Positions 18,660 through 27,148 are shown, numbered from the stretch's first letter. The stretch: 64,000 nucleotides of DNA from Methylobacterium sp. J-077 (GCF_022829365.1 NZ_JAKSYJ010000216.1:62001-126000); one strand, 5' to 3'. Program-made: numbers and translations. The notes: generated from the letters alone by a model not told the origin.

Positions 18660-19769
18660 ATGACGCAGGATCGGACGCGCACAGACGGCGATGCGCAGGC
18701 TTCGCTGGCGCGGACCGCGCGGCGTCTCCGGCTCGGGCTGTTCCTGCCCTACATCGTGCTCGCGCTGATCGTGGTCGCCTGGTCGGCCGGCTGGTTCTGG
18801 ATCCGGGGACGGGCGGCGACCGAGATCGACGGCTGGATGGCCCGGGAGGCGGCGGCCGGCCGCACTTGGACCTGCGCCGATCGATCACTGACCGGTTACC
18901 CGTTCCGGATCGAGCTGCGCTGCAGTGGCGTCACACTGGATCGGTCCGACGGCCGGTTCCGCCTCGGCCCGTCGACCGCGGTGGCGCAGGTCTATCAGCC
19001 GCGACTCGTCCTGTTCGAGAGCGCAGGCCCCTTCCATGTCGAGCAGGGCGCGCTGACTGGCGACGCCACGTGGAGCAAGCTCCAGGGCAGCGTCCACGGC
19101 GCTTCGGAGGGCTTCACCCGCGCCTCCCTGGTTGTGGACGGCCCGAATGTCATAGTCACCGGGGCCGATCCGGGTCCGATCGCCGTGTCGGGCCAGCATC
19201 TGGAGTTGCATGCGCGGCCGACCCCCGGCCGCTTCGAGTCCGAGGGCGCGGTCGACGTGAGCCTGCGGCTCGCGCAGGCCTCGGTACCGCAGCTCGATGC
19301 GCTCACCGGCAACCCCGCCCCCGCCGACATGTCCCTCGATGCCACCGTGACCCAGGCGACCGTCCTGCGTACCGGGCCGGTGCCGCGGGAACTCGAACGC
19401 TGGCGCCGGGCCGGCGGCAGCCTCGACCTAACGGCCTTGTCGCTGGCCAAGGGCGCCCAGCGCGTCCAGGCGAAGGGCGCGCTCGCCCTCGACGAGGCGC
19501 ACCGCCCGGTCGGGCAGCTCGATCTGCGGGCAGCCGGGGTCGATGCCCTGGTCGGCAGTGTGGTCGGCCAGCGCTTCGGATCCGAGAAGGGTGCCCTGGT
19601 CGGACAGCTCGTCGGTGGCCTCCTCGGCCTGGGCCGGCGGCCCGAGCCGGAGGATGGGCCGGCGGATGCGGCACCGCTCAAACCCCTGCCGCCGTTGAAG
19701 CTCGTGAACGGGCGTGTGGTCTTTAGCGGCTTCCCGATCCCGAACGTCTACCTGCCGACCCTGTACTAG
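18660..19769 (+). CDS. DUF2125 family membrane-anchored periplasmic protein
   Basis: 369 residues with one N-terminal membrane helix (about 21-47, ending AGWFWIRGRAA) and a large periplasmic part. DRSLTGYPFRIELRCSGVTL, just after the helix, is the hallmark of DUF2125 proteins of alphaproteobacteria, as are the long beta-rich AsmA-like repeats. The C-terminus ends in VFSGFPIPNVYLPTLY. The ATG at 18660 has a GGGGAG site upstream; an earlier in-frame ATG at 18588 adds an unlikely leader. The family's role is unknown, though its fold suggests lipid or envelope biology. It ends 17 bases before trpF. Confidence 0.85.
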   Translation: MTQDRTRTDGDAQASLARTARRLRLGLFLPYIVLALIVVAWSAGWFWIRGRAATEIDGWMAREAAAGRTWTCADRSLTGYPFRIELRCSGVTLDRSDGRFRLGPSTAVAQVYQPRLVLFESAGPFHVEQGALTGDATWSKLQGSVHGASEGFTRASLVVDGPNVIVTGADPGPIAVSGQHLELHARPTPGRFESEGAVDVSLRLAQASVPQLDALTGNPAPADMSLDATVTQATVLRTGPVPRELERWRRAGGSLDLTALSLAKGAQRVQAKGALALDEAHRPVGQLDLRAAGVDALVGSVVGQRFGSEKGALVGQLVGGLLGLGRRPEPEDGPADAAPLKPLPPLKLVNGRVVFSGFPIPNVYLPTLY

Positions 19770-19786
19770 ATCGGCTATAACGCCCC

Positions 19787-20446
19787 ATGTCCGCTCCGAT
19801 TCCTCCGGTCCGCGTCAAGATCTGCGGGCTCAGCACGCCGGAAACTCTCGACGCCGCGCTGAATGCCGGCACGGATTGGGTCGGGTTCGTGCACTTCCCC
19901 CGCAGTCCCCGTCACGTGGACTTCGCGGGCGCGTCGCGTTTATCGGCGCAAGCCCGCGGCCGGGCCGAACGGGTCATCCTGCTCGTTGATCCCGACGATG
20001 CGGTGGTTCGTGCGGCGGTCGAGGCGGTGGACCCGGACCTGATCCAGCTGCACGGGCGCGAGAACCCGGAGCGGGTGGCGGCGATCCGGGCGCTGGCCGG
20101 ACGGCCGGTGATGAAGGCGATCGGGGTGGCGGCCCGGGCCGACCTGGAGCCGATCGCCGCCTATGCGGCGGTGGCCGACCGGATCCTGTTGGATGCCAAG
20201 CCGCCGCCCGGCGCCGCGCTCCCCGGGGGCAACGGCCATCGGTTCGACTGGGCCCTCCTGGCCGAGGCCGATCTGCCGGCAGGGACCATGCTGTCCGGCG
20301 GGCTGGATGCCGGCAATGTCCAAGAGGCGCTGACCCGCACAGGGCTCCGCGCCGTGGACGTGTCGTCTGGCGTCGAATCGGCGCCCGGACTCAAGGACCC
20401 GGACAGGATCGCGGCCTTCGTGGCCGCGGTGCGGGCGGCCCGCTGA
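19787..20446 (+). CDS. trpF: Phosphoribosylanthranilate isomerase
   Basis: 219 residues, a single TIM barrel. VKICGLSTPETL near the start contains the catalytic Cys of the KICG motif; ILLDAKPP carries the catalytic Asp, and the phosphate-binding LSGGLDAGNV and DVSSGVESAPGLKD loops are intact. It makes the third tryptophan-biosynthesis step (PRA to CdRP). The DUF2125 gene lies just upstream. In many alphaproteobacteria trpF is followed by trpB and trpA; here lapA and ihfB converge on it instead. Confidence 0.96.
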   Translation: MSAPIPPVRVKICGLSTPETLDAALNAGTDWVGFVHFPRSPRHVDFAGASRLSAQARGRAERVILLVDPDDAVVRAAVEAVDPDLIQLHGRENPERVAAIRALAGRPVMKAIGVAARADLEPIAAYAAVADRILLDAKPPPGAALPGGNGHRFDWALLAEADLPAGTMLSGGLDAGNVQEALTRTGLRAVDVSSGVESAPGLKDPDRIAAFVAAVRAAR

Positions 20447-20456
20447 ACCTGTCCGC

Positions 20457-20828
20457 TCAGCGCGGTGCCGGCAACGCGGTCCGGTTGGTGTTGGGCACCG
20501 TGTAGGCGGTGCCTTGCGTCTCGCTCTCGGGCGCGTAGGCGCGCAGCCGGGTTGCCTCGCGCTCGTATCGGGTTGCCTCGCGGCGATGGTAGCGCACGTT
20601 CGCCCGGGTCTTGCCCTGGCCGAGCCAGGTGAAGATGCCGCCGACGACGATGCCAAGAGCTACGGCGCCAAACAGGATCGCGTAGAGCGGCAGGTCGACG
20701 CTGAACACCGGCGCGTCCGCGTTGAACGGATCGAAGGAGAGCGGCACCGGCGCCCGGTTGGCGACCGCCAGCAGGATCACCAGGGCGGCGATCGGCAGCA
20801 GCACGAGGCTCTTCAGGAAACGGATCAT
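20457..20828 (-). CDS. LapA domain (DUF1049) membrane protein
   Basis: 123 residues with two membrane helices, about 3-23 and 47-68, the latter followed by a charged cytoplasmic tail (RREATRYEREATRLRAYA). This is the LapA/DUF1049 pattern; in E. coli, LapA partners LapB in regulating lipopolysaccharide synthesis. The start at 20828 follows directly from the ihfB stop region, and the same ihfB-lapA order is common in alphaproteobacteria. It ends 10 bases from the convergent trpF end. Confidence 0.85.
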   Translation of the reverse strand: MIRFLKSLVLLPIAALVILLAVANRAPVPLSFDPFNADAPVFSVDLPLYAILFGAVALGIVVGGIFTWLGQGKTRANVRYHRREATRYEREATRLRAYAPESETQGTAYTVPNTNRTALPAPR

Positions 20829-20847
20829 CGCGCTCTCAAACCTCTTC

Positions 20848-21159
20848 CTACTCGGCGGCCGACGCACTCTCGCCGATGCCGGCGGCGTTGAGGCGCTGGC
20901 GCATCTCCTTCCCGGTCTTGAACACGGGAATGGCCTTCTCGGAAACGGCAACGGCCGCGCCGGTGCGTGGGTTGCGTCCCTTCCGCGCTTCTCTGCGCTT
21001 CACCGAGAAGGCACCGAAACCGCGCAGTTCCACCCGGTCGCCCCGGGCCAGCGCGTCCGAGATGGTGTCGAGGATCGCGTTGACCAGGATCTCGACGTCA
21101 CGCTGGTAGAGATGCGGGTTCTGCTCGGCGATCTTGAGGACGAGCTCCGATTTGATCAT
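20848..21159 (-). CDS. ihfB: Integration host factor subunit beta
   Basis: 103 residues of the HU/IHF family. The DNA-bending arm GRNPRTGAAV follows the ELRGFGAFSVKRREARKGR signature. The N-terminal MIKSELVLKIAEQNPHLYQRD and the long C-terminal helix fit IHF beta rather than HU. It pairs with IHF alpha, encoded elsewhere, to bend DNA at specific sites. MIKSEL at 21159 was chosen over an earlier frame that begins with a Pro-rich stretch. Part of an sppA-ihfB-lapA group in the same direction. Confidence 0.93.
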   Translation of the reverse strand: MIKSELVLKIAEQNPHLYQRDVEILVNAILDTISDALARGDRVELRGFGAFSVKRREARKGRNPRTGAAVAVSEKAIPVFKTGKEMRQRLNAAGIGESASAAE

Positions 21160-21208
21160 GGCGTCCGGTCTTCTCGGGGGATCGGGGCGGGCTTCGGGAG
21201 CGGGGCGC

Positions 21209-22171
21209 TCAGGGCTCCGGGCGCCACAGGACGAGCAGGCCGCCGCCGGCGGTCTCGGCCTGGGCACCGACGGCCCGCAGACGCCCGGCGAGCCCGTCGA
21301 GGCCCAGGAGGTCCGCGCCGATGCCGGCGGCCGACCAGAGCGAGAAATCGCTGTCCTTGCTGGGCTTCCAGTCCTTGATCGGCAGGTCCTTCGGCACGCC
21401 GCGGTTCGCCTCCAGCCAGGCCACGGCCTGGCGCTCGCCGCCGAGCTCGTCCACCAGCTTCAGGGGCACGCTCTGACGGCCGCTGAACACCCGCCCGTCC
21501 GAGACGGCGGTGAGCTGGCCGGCATCCATGCCCCGGCGCTCGGCCACGAGACCCTTGAACCAGGCATAGGTGTCGCCGACCACGGCGGCCAGGGCAGCGC
21601 GCGCCTCCGGGGTGGTGGGGGTGAAGCCCGAGGGCTCGGCCTTGAGCGGGGAGGATTTCACCGACTCGACCTTGACCCCGACCTTGTCAAGGAGGCCCGA
21701 CAGGTCCGGGTACTGGAACAGCACGCCGATCGACCCGACCAGACTGGTCTCCCGGGCGACGATGTGGTCGGCCGCGATGGCGGTGATGTAGGCGCCCGAT
21801 GCGGCGGTACCGTCCACGAAGGCCACGATCGGCTTCTTGGCGGCAAGCGCCCGCAGGTTGCGGAAGATCTCTTCGGACCCCGTGGTGGTGCCGCCCGGCG
21901 AGTTGATCGAGACGACCACGCCCTTCACGGCGTCAGAGTCGCCGACCCGCTGCATCAGCTTGGCGGTCGACTCGCTGCCGGCGATGAAGCCCGAGACGGA
22001 GATGCGGGCGATCTGCGGGCGCACCGCGAAGGCGCCGTCGGCGCCGGCCCGGACGCGGTAGCCCAGGGCCCCCACTGCCACGATCAGGCCGCCGATCCCG
22101 AGCACCCGCCACAGGGACAGCCTGCGGCGCAGGCGCCGCCGGTCGATCAGCAGTTCGGCGTCGGCTGCCAT
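21209..22171 (-). CDS. sppA: Signal peptide peptidase SppA (short form)
   Basis: 320 residues with one N-terminal membrane helix at about 25-42. The peptidase S49 domain has INSPGGTT, the nucleophile Ser in DGTAASGAYIT, and VGSIGVLFQYPDL followed by the Lys-containing VESVKSSPLKAEPS. It cleaves remnant signal peptides in the membrane. The length matches the short (36 kDa) SppA form that lacks the second domain of E. coli SppA. GAAGGGAAG precedes the ATG at 22171. It is the first gene of the group with ihfB and lapA. Confidence 0.92.
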   Translation of the reverse strand: MAADAELLIDRRRLRRRLSLWRVLGIGGLIVAVGALGYRVRAGADGAFAVRPQIARISVSGFIAGSESTAKLMQRVGDSDAVKGVVVSINSPGGTTTGSEEIFRNLRALAAKKPIVAFVDGTAASGAYITAIAADHIVARETSLVGSIGVLFQYPDLSGLLDKVGVKVESVKSSPLKAEPSGFTPTTPEARAALAAVVGDTYAWFKGLVAERRGMDAGQLTAVSDGRVFSGRQSVPLKLVDELGGERQAVAWLEANRGVPKDLPIKDWKPSKDSDFSLWSAAGIGADLLGLDGLAGRLRAVGAQAETAGGGLLVLWRPEP

Positions 22172-22299
22172 GCGGTCGCTTCCCTTCGCCTCCCCGGATC
22201 GGCCCCGTGACGGGGTGCGGGGGCGAGACCCCGCGCCGGGCAAGTCCTTGGTTTCCTTTGCCTCGCGCGGCCGGAGCCGCCCGAGGCCGGTGTTCTAGA

Positions 22300-22342
22300 G
22301 CATTTTCCGCGGGCCTGGATATGGGCCGCGCGAAGAAAATGC
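22300..22342. repeat. Imperfect palindromic intergenic element
   Basis: GCATTTTC at 22300-22307 is mirrored by GAAAATGC at 22335-22342, with GGCC/GGCC pairs inside. A TCTAGA sequence precedes it, as in short palindromic repeats scattered through rhizobial-type genomes. It lies between the sppA start and the FitB gene. Confidence 0.5.
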
Positions 22343-22459
22343 GGGGCCCTCGCGCAGACCATCAAGTCGGGCTGCCGTCAGGCAGGCCGCGCGCTCACAG
22401 TCGAGGCCGGTGATCCGTAGGACGCGTCGCGTTCCGGCCAGGATCCCGGGCAGCGCGCC

Positions 22460-22885
22460 TCACGAAGACGGATCCCAGGGGTCGATGACAGTGAGGCCGG
22501 CCGCCGCGAACGGGGCGGTATCGCGGGTGGCGACGGTCAGTCCGTTAGCGAGGGCGACCGCTGCGATGCAGGCATCGGCGGTCTCGATCCCGCTCCCTGC
22601 CTTGCGAACCCTCGCCAGCAGTTCGGCATAGGCGGTCGTGCAAGCCAAGTCGAACGGCAGGACACGCCCGACAAACATGGGTAGCACGCCCCCCTCCAGG
22701 TCCTCATGCAGTGTCGCTCGGCGTTTGCCAACCGGTAGCAAGGTTACGCCGGCGCGCAGTTCGGCGACGGTCATGGCAGACAGATAGAGTGTTTCCAGAG
22801 GTTGCCTGTCGATCCATTCGATGACGCGGGCCTCGGGCGCATGCCGGAGCGGCTCCGAAACCACGTTCGTATCGAGGAGGATCAT
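22460..22885 (-). CDS. PIN-domain toxin (FitB/VapC type)
   Basis: 141 residues forming a complete PIN domain. The acidic metal-binding residues are present: Asp5 in LLDTNV, Glu in VAELRAG, Asp in ETADACIAA and Asp in VATRDTAPF. These are Mg-dependent ribonucleases that cleave tRNA or other RNA when freed from their antitoxin. The start codon overlaps the antitoxin stop by 4 bases (ATGA), so the two are translated together. Sequence is closer to FitB than to the shorter VapC types. Regulated through the antitoxin's DNA binding. Confidence 0.92.
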   Translation of the reverse strand: MILLDTNVVSEPLRHAPEARVIEWIDRQPLETLYLSAMTVAELRAGVTLLPVGKRRATLHEDLEGGVLPMFVGRVLPFDLACTTAYAELLARVRKAGSGIETADACIAAVALANGLTVATRDTAPFAAAGLTVIDPWDPSS

Positions 22886-23136
22886 TCAAAGCACGCCGCA
22901 CGGGCCGGGGTTTTGTCGCGCACGCTCTCGAGGATGGCGAGTTCCTCGTCCGTCAGTCTGATCTTGCTGCCGATCTCGGCCAGCAGCGAACCCAGTTTGA
23001 TCCGGCCTTCCGGCCTCACCGCAGATTCCAGGATATGGCGCATTTCGGCCTCGACGCTGCGACCGTGTTGAGCGGCCCTTACGCGGATCGCGCGATGCAC
23101 CTCATCGGGCACATTCCGAACGGTCATGGATCGCAT
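22882..23136 (-). CDS. FitA-type ribbon-helix-helix antitoxin
   Basis: 84 residues. Residues about 4-45 (SMTVRNVPDEVHRAIRVRAAQHGRSVEAEMRHIL) form the ribbon-helix-helix DNA-binding domain typical of FitA/Phd-like antitoxins; the C-terminal half is the acidic toxin-binding tail. AGAGG precedes the ATG at 23136; an ATG three codons on is an alternative. It should bind and inhibit the PIN toxin and repress its own promoter. A perfect inverted repeat 28 bases upstream is the likely operator. Confidence 0.9.
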   Translation of the reverse strand: MRSMTVRNVPDEVHRAIRVRAAQHGRSVEAEMRHILESAVRPEGRIKLGSLLAEIGSKIRLTDEELAILESVRDKTPARAACFE

Positions 23137-23163
23137 ATGTCAAAACCTCTGCATGATGGCGAC

Positions 23164-23188
23164 GATTGCATTTTATCAATTTGCAATC
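23164..23188 (-). promoter_or_regulatory. Inverted-repeat operator candidate for the FitAB pair
   Basis: GATTGCA (23164-23170) and TGCAATC (23182-23188) form a perfect inverted repeat with an 11-base AT-rich centre. It lies 28 bases upstream of the antitoxin start in an AT-rich patch suitable for a promoter. FitA-type proteins bind inverted repeats of this arrangement, so autoregulation is likely. Confidence 0.6.
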
Positions 23189-23359
23189 AACTTCGCCCAC
23201 GGTACCGCGCGTGGCGAGATCCATCCTTCAAGACGATTTTCCCGGCTGAAGCCGCGGCCTCCACGCGGTCGAAGCCTTCGAGCGGCGTGCCGGTACCGGC
23301 GCCAGAGGTGGTTGCAGGACTCGGCGGATCCCGGCGCTTCGAAAACCCACCGCACAACG

Positions 23360-23395
23360 AAAAGCCCGCGCGGGACGAGTGTCCCGCGCGGGCTT
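23360..23395 (-). terminator. Intrinsic terminator after rpsA
   Basis: A perfect 15-bp stem (23362-23376 with 23381-23395) around a 4-base loop. On the minus strand the stem's end runs into TTTT. It lies 56 bases past the rpsA stop. Confidence 0.85.
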
Positions 23396-23450
23396 CTGGA
23401 TCGTTCCGTGTCCGCCGCCCGGCTTAACCAGACGGCGAAACCGTCTGGTC

Positions 23451-25163
23451 TCAATCGTCGTCGGAGCGCTTCTTGTTGAAGGCCGCGCCGAGGATGTCGC
23501 CGAGCGAGGCGCCGGAATCGGCGGAGCCGAACTGGGCCATCGCCTCCTTCTCCTCGGCCACTTCCAGGGCCTTGATCGAGACCTGGACGCGGTGGGCCTT
23601 GCGGTCGAACTGCACGACCCGGGCATCGAACTTCTCGCCGGCGGCGAAACGCTCGGGGCGCTGGTCGCCGCGGTCGCGGGCGAGTTCGGCGCGGCGGACG
23701 AAGGTGGTCATGTCGGTGTCGACGATCTTCACCTCGACGCCCGAATCCTTCACCTCGACGACTTCGCAGGTGACGATCTGACCCTTCTTGATCTCGCCGG
23801 CCTCGGCGAAGGGGTCACCGCCGAGCTGCTTCACGCCCAGCGAGATCCGCTCCTTCTCGACGTCGACGTCGAGAACCTGAGCGCGGACCATGTCGCCCTT
23901 CTTGAACTCCTCGATGACCTGCTCGCCGGGACGGTTCCAGTCGAGATCCGACAGGTGGACCATGCCGTCGACATCGCCCTCGAGGCCGATGAACAGGCCG
24001 AACTCGGTCTTGTTCTTGACCTCGCCCTCGACCTCGGAACCGACCGGGTGCTTCTCGGAGAAGGCCTCCCAGGGGTTCTGCAGGGTCTGCTTGAGGCCGA
24101 GCGAGATGCGGCGCTTGACCGGATCGACTTCCAGGATCTGAACCTCGACCTCCTGAGAGGTGGAGACGATCTTGCCGGGATGGACGTTCTTCTTGGTCCA
24201 GCTCATCTCGGAGACGTGGATCAGGCCCTCGATCCCCGGCTCCAGCTCCACGAAGGCGCCGTAATCGGTGATGTTGGTCACGCGGCCCTTGAGCTTGGCG
24301 CCCTCCGGGTAGCGCGCGGCGATGCCCTCCCACGGATCGGCCAGCAACTGCTTGATGCCGAGCGAGATGCGGTGCGTCTCGTGGTTGATCTTGATGATCT
24401 TGACCTTGACCGTCTGGCCGATGGTCACGACCTCGGACGGATGGTTCACGCGGCGCCACGCCATGTCGGTGACGTGCAGCAGGCCGTCGATGCCGCCGAG
24501 ATCCACGAAGGCGCCGTACTCGGTGATGTTCTTGACGACGCCGTCAATGACCTGACCTTCCTCAAGGTTGGCCACCAGCTCCGAGCGTTGCTCGGCGCGG
24601 CTCTCTTCGAGCACGGTCCGGCGCGACACGACGATGTTGCCGCGGCGGCGATCCATCTTGAGGATCTGGAACGGCTGCGGGGTGCCGAGCAGCGGGGTGA
24701 CGTCGCGGACCGGGCGGATATCAACCTGCGAGCGCGGCAGGAACGCCACGGCGCCGTCGAGGTCGACGGTGTAGCCGCCCTTGACCTGGTTGAAGATCGT
24801 TCCGGTGACGCGGTCGTTGTTCTCGAACGACTTCTCGAGCTTGACCCAGCTCTCCTCGCGACGGGCCTTGTCGCGCGAGATGACGGCTTCACCGAGCGCG
24901 TTCTCGATACGGTCGACGTAGACCTCGACTTCGTCGCCGACCTTCAGCTCGCCTTCGCGGCCTGGGCCGGTGAATTCCTTGAGCGCGACACGACCTTCCG
25001 TCTTGGCGCCGATGTCGATGACGGCCACGTCCTTCTCGATCGCGACGACGCGACCCTTGACGACGGAACCTTCGGTGATCTCGTGTTCGAGGAAGCTCTC
25101 CTCGAGGAGGGCGGCGAAATCGTCGCGGCTCGGGCTGCGCCCCAGAGCGGTACCAGCGGTCAT
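23451..25163 (-). CDS. rpsA: 30S ribosomal protein S1
   Basis: 570 residues with six consecutive S1 RNA-binding repeats; characteristic stretches are GSVVKGRVVAIEKDVAVIDIG, GAFVDLGGIDGLLHVTDMAW, and GAFVELEPGIEGLIHVSEMSW. It binds mRNA leaders on the small subunit and helps start translation. The start is set by ATG at 25163 with AGGAG six bases upstream; the open frame continues further up but is not protein-like there. The last residues KRSDDD are typical of alphaproteobacterial S1. A strong terminator follows. cmk, often just upstream in this group, is not present here. Confidence 0.97.
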   Translation of the reverse strand: MTAGTALGRSPSRDDFAALLEESFLEHEITEGSVVKGRVVAIEKDVAVIDIGAKTEGRVALKEFTGPGREGELKVGDEVEVYVDRIENALGEAVISRDKARREESWVKLEKSFENNDRVTGTIFNQVKGGYTVDLDGAVAFLPRSQVDIRPVRDVTPLLGTPQPFQILKMDRRRGNIVVSRRTVLEESRAEQRSELVANLEEGQVIDGVVKNITEYGAFVDLGGIDGLLHVTDMAWRRVNHPSEVVTIGQTVKVKIIKINHETHRISLGIKQLLADPWEGIAARYPEGAKLKGRVTNITDYGAFVELEPGIEGLIHVSEMSWTKKNVHPGKIVSTSQEVEVQILEVDPVKRRISLGLKQTLQNPWEAFSEKHPVGSEVEGEVKNKTEFGLFIGLEGDVDGMVHLSDLDWNRPGEQVIEEFKKGDMVRAQVLDVDVEKERISLGVKQLGGDPFAEAGEIKKGQIVTCEVVEVKDSGVEVKIVDTDMTTFVRRAELARDRGDQRPERFAAGEKFDARVVQFDRKAHRVQVSIKALEVAEEKEAMAQFGSADSGASLGDILGAAFNKKRSDDD

Positions 25164-25577
25164 TCTCTCTCCTGAACGGCCTCCGGCGGAGGCCCGTTGC
25201 GTCGGCGGCTCGCGTTGCACGCACCCCCGGTTCGCCGCGGCCGCTCCCGTAAAACTTGAGGGAGAGGCGGCCGGTCCCGCGGGATCCGGCTTGCCGACGC
25301 GTCGATACGGATGACGAGGGCGGTCCAGCCGACGACGCGGCGGCACCCCAATGAGCGCGCGCGAGCGGAATCCGGAAGGACGCGCGCTGCATACAGCATC
25401 AGCTTAACGACTTCAACCGAGGGAATTTCTCGGCGTGGGGCGTGGCTCGGAGGGGACTATTGTTGGGGCGAGCTGATTTGGCGGGCTGCCGATATGGCTT
25501 TCGCCCAGTCACCCCGTGTTGCCTTCGCCTTCTTGCAGACAGGTAGACGGATTTGCCCCTTGCCGGATGTGGCGCGG
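25164..25577. other. rpsA upstream region
   Basis: About 410 bases ahead of rpsA that must contain its promoter and leader. No gene was supported on either strand. No clear attenuator or protein-binding structure was identified by eye. Confidence 0.4.
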
Positions 25578-25895
25578 GTCCCCTCTCCCGTGCGGGCGAG
25601 CGGATTCACACATCGCTGCGGGATGGGGCTCGAGGCCAACCCAGGCGCATCTCCCTCCCTCCCCTGCGGGGGAGGGTGGCCCCTGCGTCAGCAGGGGTCG
25701 GGAGAGGGAAACTCGGGTTCAGGAAGGGCGCGACCGGCATGACGGGCTAAGCCCGATCCTGCACCGCCGCTCCCCTCTCCTGACCGCCCTCGGGGGCCAC
25801 CCTCCCCCGCAGAGGGGGGCGGGAGAGCCGCTGTGTCTCCCGTGTCTACTGCCGACCCCAATGAGTGAATCTGCAAGCCCGTGCGGGAGAGGGAC
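25578..25895. repeat. Nested inverted-repeat cluster
   Basis: Two repeat types are each present twice in opposite orientation. The outer copies (about 25578-25610 and 25862-25895) share CCCTCTCCCG and GATTCAC on opposite strands. The inner copies (about 25651-25708 and 25771-25826) share TGCGGGGGAGGGTGGCCCC, again inverted. A partial third copy follows near 25930. The whole could fold into a large hairpin. It resembles intergenic palindromic repeat clusters known from Methylobacterium genomes. No transposase is present. Confidence 0.65.
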
Positions 25896-26063
25896 AGGGT
25901 GATGGCACAGGGTCTTCCGGATAGAGCGGGTCCCTCACCCGCACGGCAGAGGGCGCAGGTCTCGCCGTGCCTCAGGACGGTGCAGATTGGTAGCGCCAAG
26001 CCCCACAGGAGCACATTTGCCCGTACAAACCGAACGGCTACAAGGCCTCATTTGACTGCCCGA

Positions 26064-26912
26064 TCAGGCGGCCCGGGCCAGGACGGCCTGCGCGCCATCG
26101 ACCTCGTCGGTATGGACGTCGAACTGCACCAAGTAGGCGGTCCCGAAACTGGTGGTCAGCGCGCAATCCGTGGCGTCGCGCCCGCGGGCCATCACGATGC
26201 GGGCGATCCGTGGCCGGTTGTGCCGGGCGTCGAACGTGTACCAGCGCCCGCCCTCGGGGCCTTCCAGATAGACCTCGAACCACGCCGAAAAGTCCATCGG
26301 CGCCGGATCCTTCGGCACGCCGATATCGCCGAGATAGCCGGTTGCATAGCGGGCCGGGATGTTCATGCAGCGGCACAGGGTGATCGCCAGATGCGCGAAA
26401 TCCCGGCAGACACCGACCTGCTGCGTATAGCCGTCGAAGGCCGTCCGGGTGGCGTCGGCCTGCTGGTAGTCGAACCGCAGGCGATTGTGGGCGAAGTCGA
26501 CGATCGCCTGCACCCGTGCCCAACCCTCCGGCGTGGCGCCGAACAGCGACCAGGCGATTCCCGACAGCTTGTCGGTGTCGCAATAGCGCGAGCCGAGCAA
26601 GTACATCAGCACGTCGTCCGGAAGGTCCTGGACCGGGATCTGGCGCGCCTCCGGAGCCTGCGCGTCCGGCAGCCCGCTATCCGCGACGGTGAAATCGGCA
26701 GCCATGGTGATCCGGCCGCCCGGGGCGACGATGCGGGTGCAGACATTGCCGAAGACGTCGACGTGCTGGCGCGCCGCAACCGGTGGATCGAAGGTGATAA
26801 CCTCCGGGGTGACGAGATCGCTCCGACGCTCGGGGCGAACGTTCAGGAGCAGGTTCATCGGCGTCGGGCCGAAGGTGTCGAATGCGATGGTGAAGCCGGT
26901 GCGGACGTGCAT
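26064..26912 (-). CDS. Transglutaminase-like domain protein lacking the catalytic His
   Basis: 282 residues. The N-terminal half is a beta-rich domain; the transglutaminase-like core follows, with the nucleophile-type Cys in QQVGVCRDFAHL and the Asp in RWYTFDARHN. The position that normally holds His (DFHAWFE) reads DFSAWFE here. Proteins of this bacterial family are thought to act as cysteine proteases, but this one may be inactive or use another residue. No signal peptide. It is transcribed away from serA and has the repeat cluster downstream. Substrate unknown. Confidence 0.85.
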   Translation of the reverse strand: MHVRTGFTIAFDTFGPTPMNLLLNVRPERRSDLVTPEVITFDPPVAARQHVDVFGNVCTRIVAPGGRITMAADFTVADSGLPDAQAPEARQIPVQDLPDDVLMYLLGSRYCDTDKLSGIAWSLFGATPEGWARVQAIVDFAHNRLRFDYQQADATRTAFDGYTQQVGVCRDFAHLAITLCRCMNIPARYATGYLGDIGVPKDPAPMDFSAWFEVYLEGPEGGRWYTFDARHNRPRIARIVMARGRDATDCALTTSFGTAYLVQFDVHTDEVDGAQAVLARAA

Positions 26913-26980
26913 AGGAAGGAACCGTCGACGAAGCCAGCACGAGGCGGTGCTGTAGGATGGGCGCTAATAGTAATGGTGCC

Positions 26981-26986
26981 TATAAT
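26981..26986 (+). promoter_or_regulatory. Candidate -10 element upstream of serA
   Basis: A consensus TATAAT hexamer in a locally AT-rich patch, 249 bases before the serA start. No good -35 was found at 16-18 bases, so this rests on the -10 alone. Confidence 0.3.
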
Positions 26987-27110
26987 ACTCAAATCGGCCA
27001 GCGGTTCCGTGCCGATAACTGTCGTCGTCCGTTAAGACTGCTCGAATATGTGGCACAGGCGCGTGCCGGTCTGGTCGAGCCGCTCCATGATGCCCACCCG
27101 CGAAGCAGCC

Positions 27111-27148
27111 CTGCCCTGCCCGATGTCATGTTGCATCGCACAGGGCAG
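27111..27148 (+). promoter_or_regulatory. Hairpin in the serA leader
   Basis: Two stacked stems: CTGCCCTG with CAGGGCAG (27111-27118 and 27141-27148) and CGATG with CATCG inside, with 2-base bulges on both sides and an 8-base loop. It lies 88 bases before the serA start. It has no U-run and matches no riboswitch I recognise. Confidence 0.35.
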
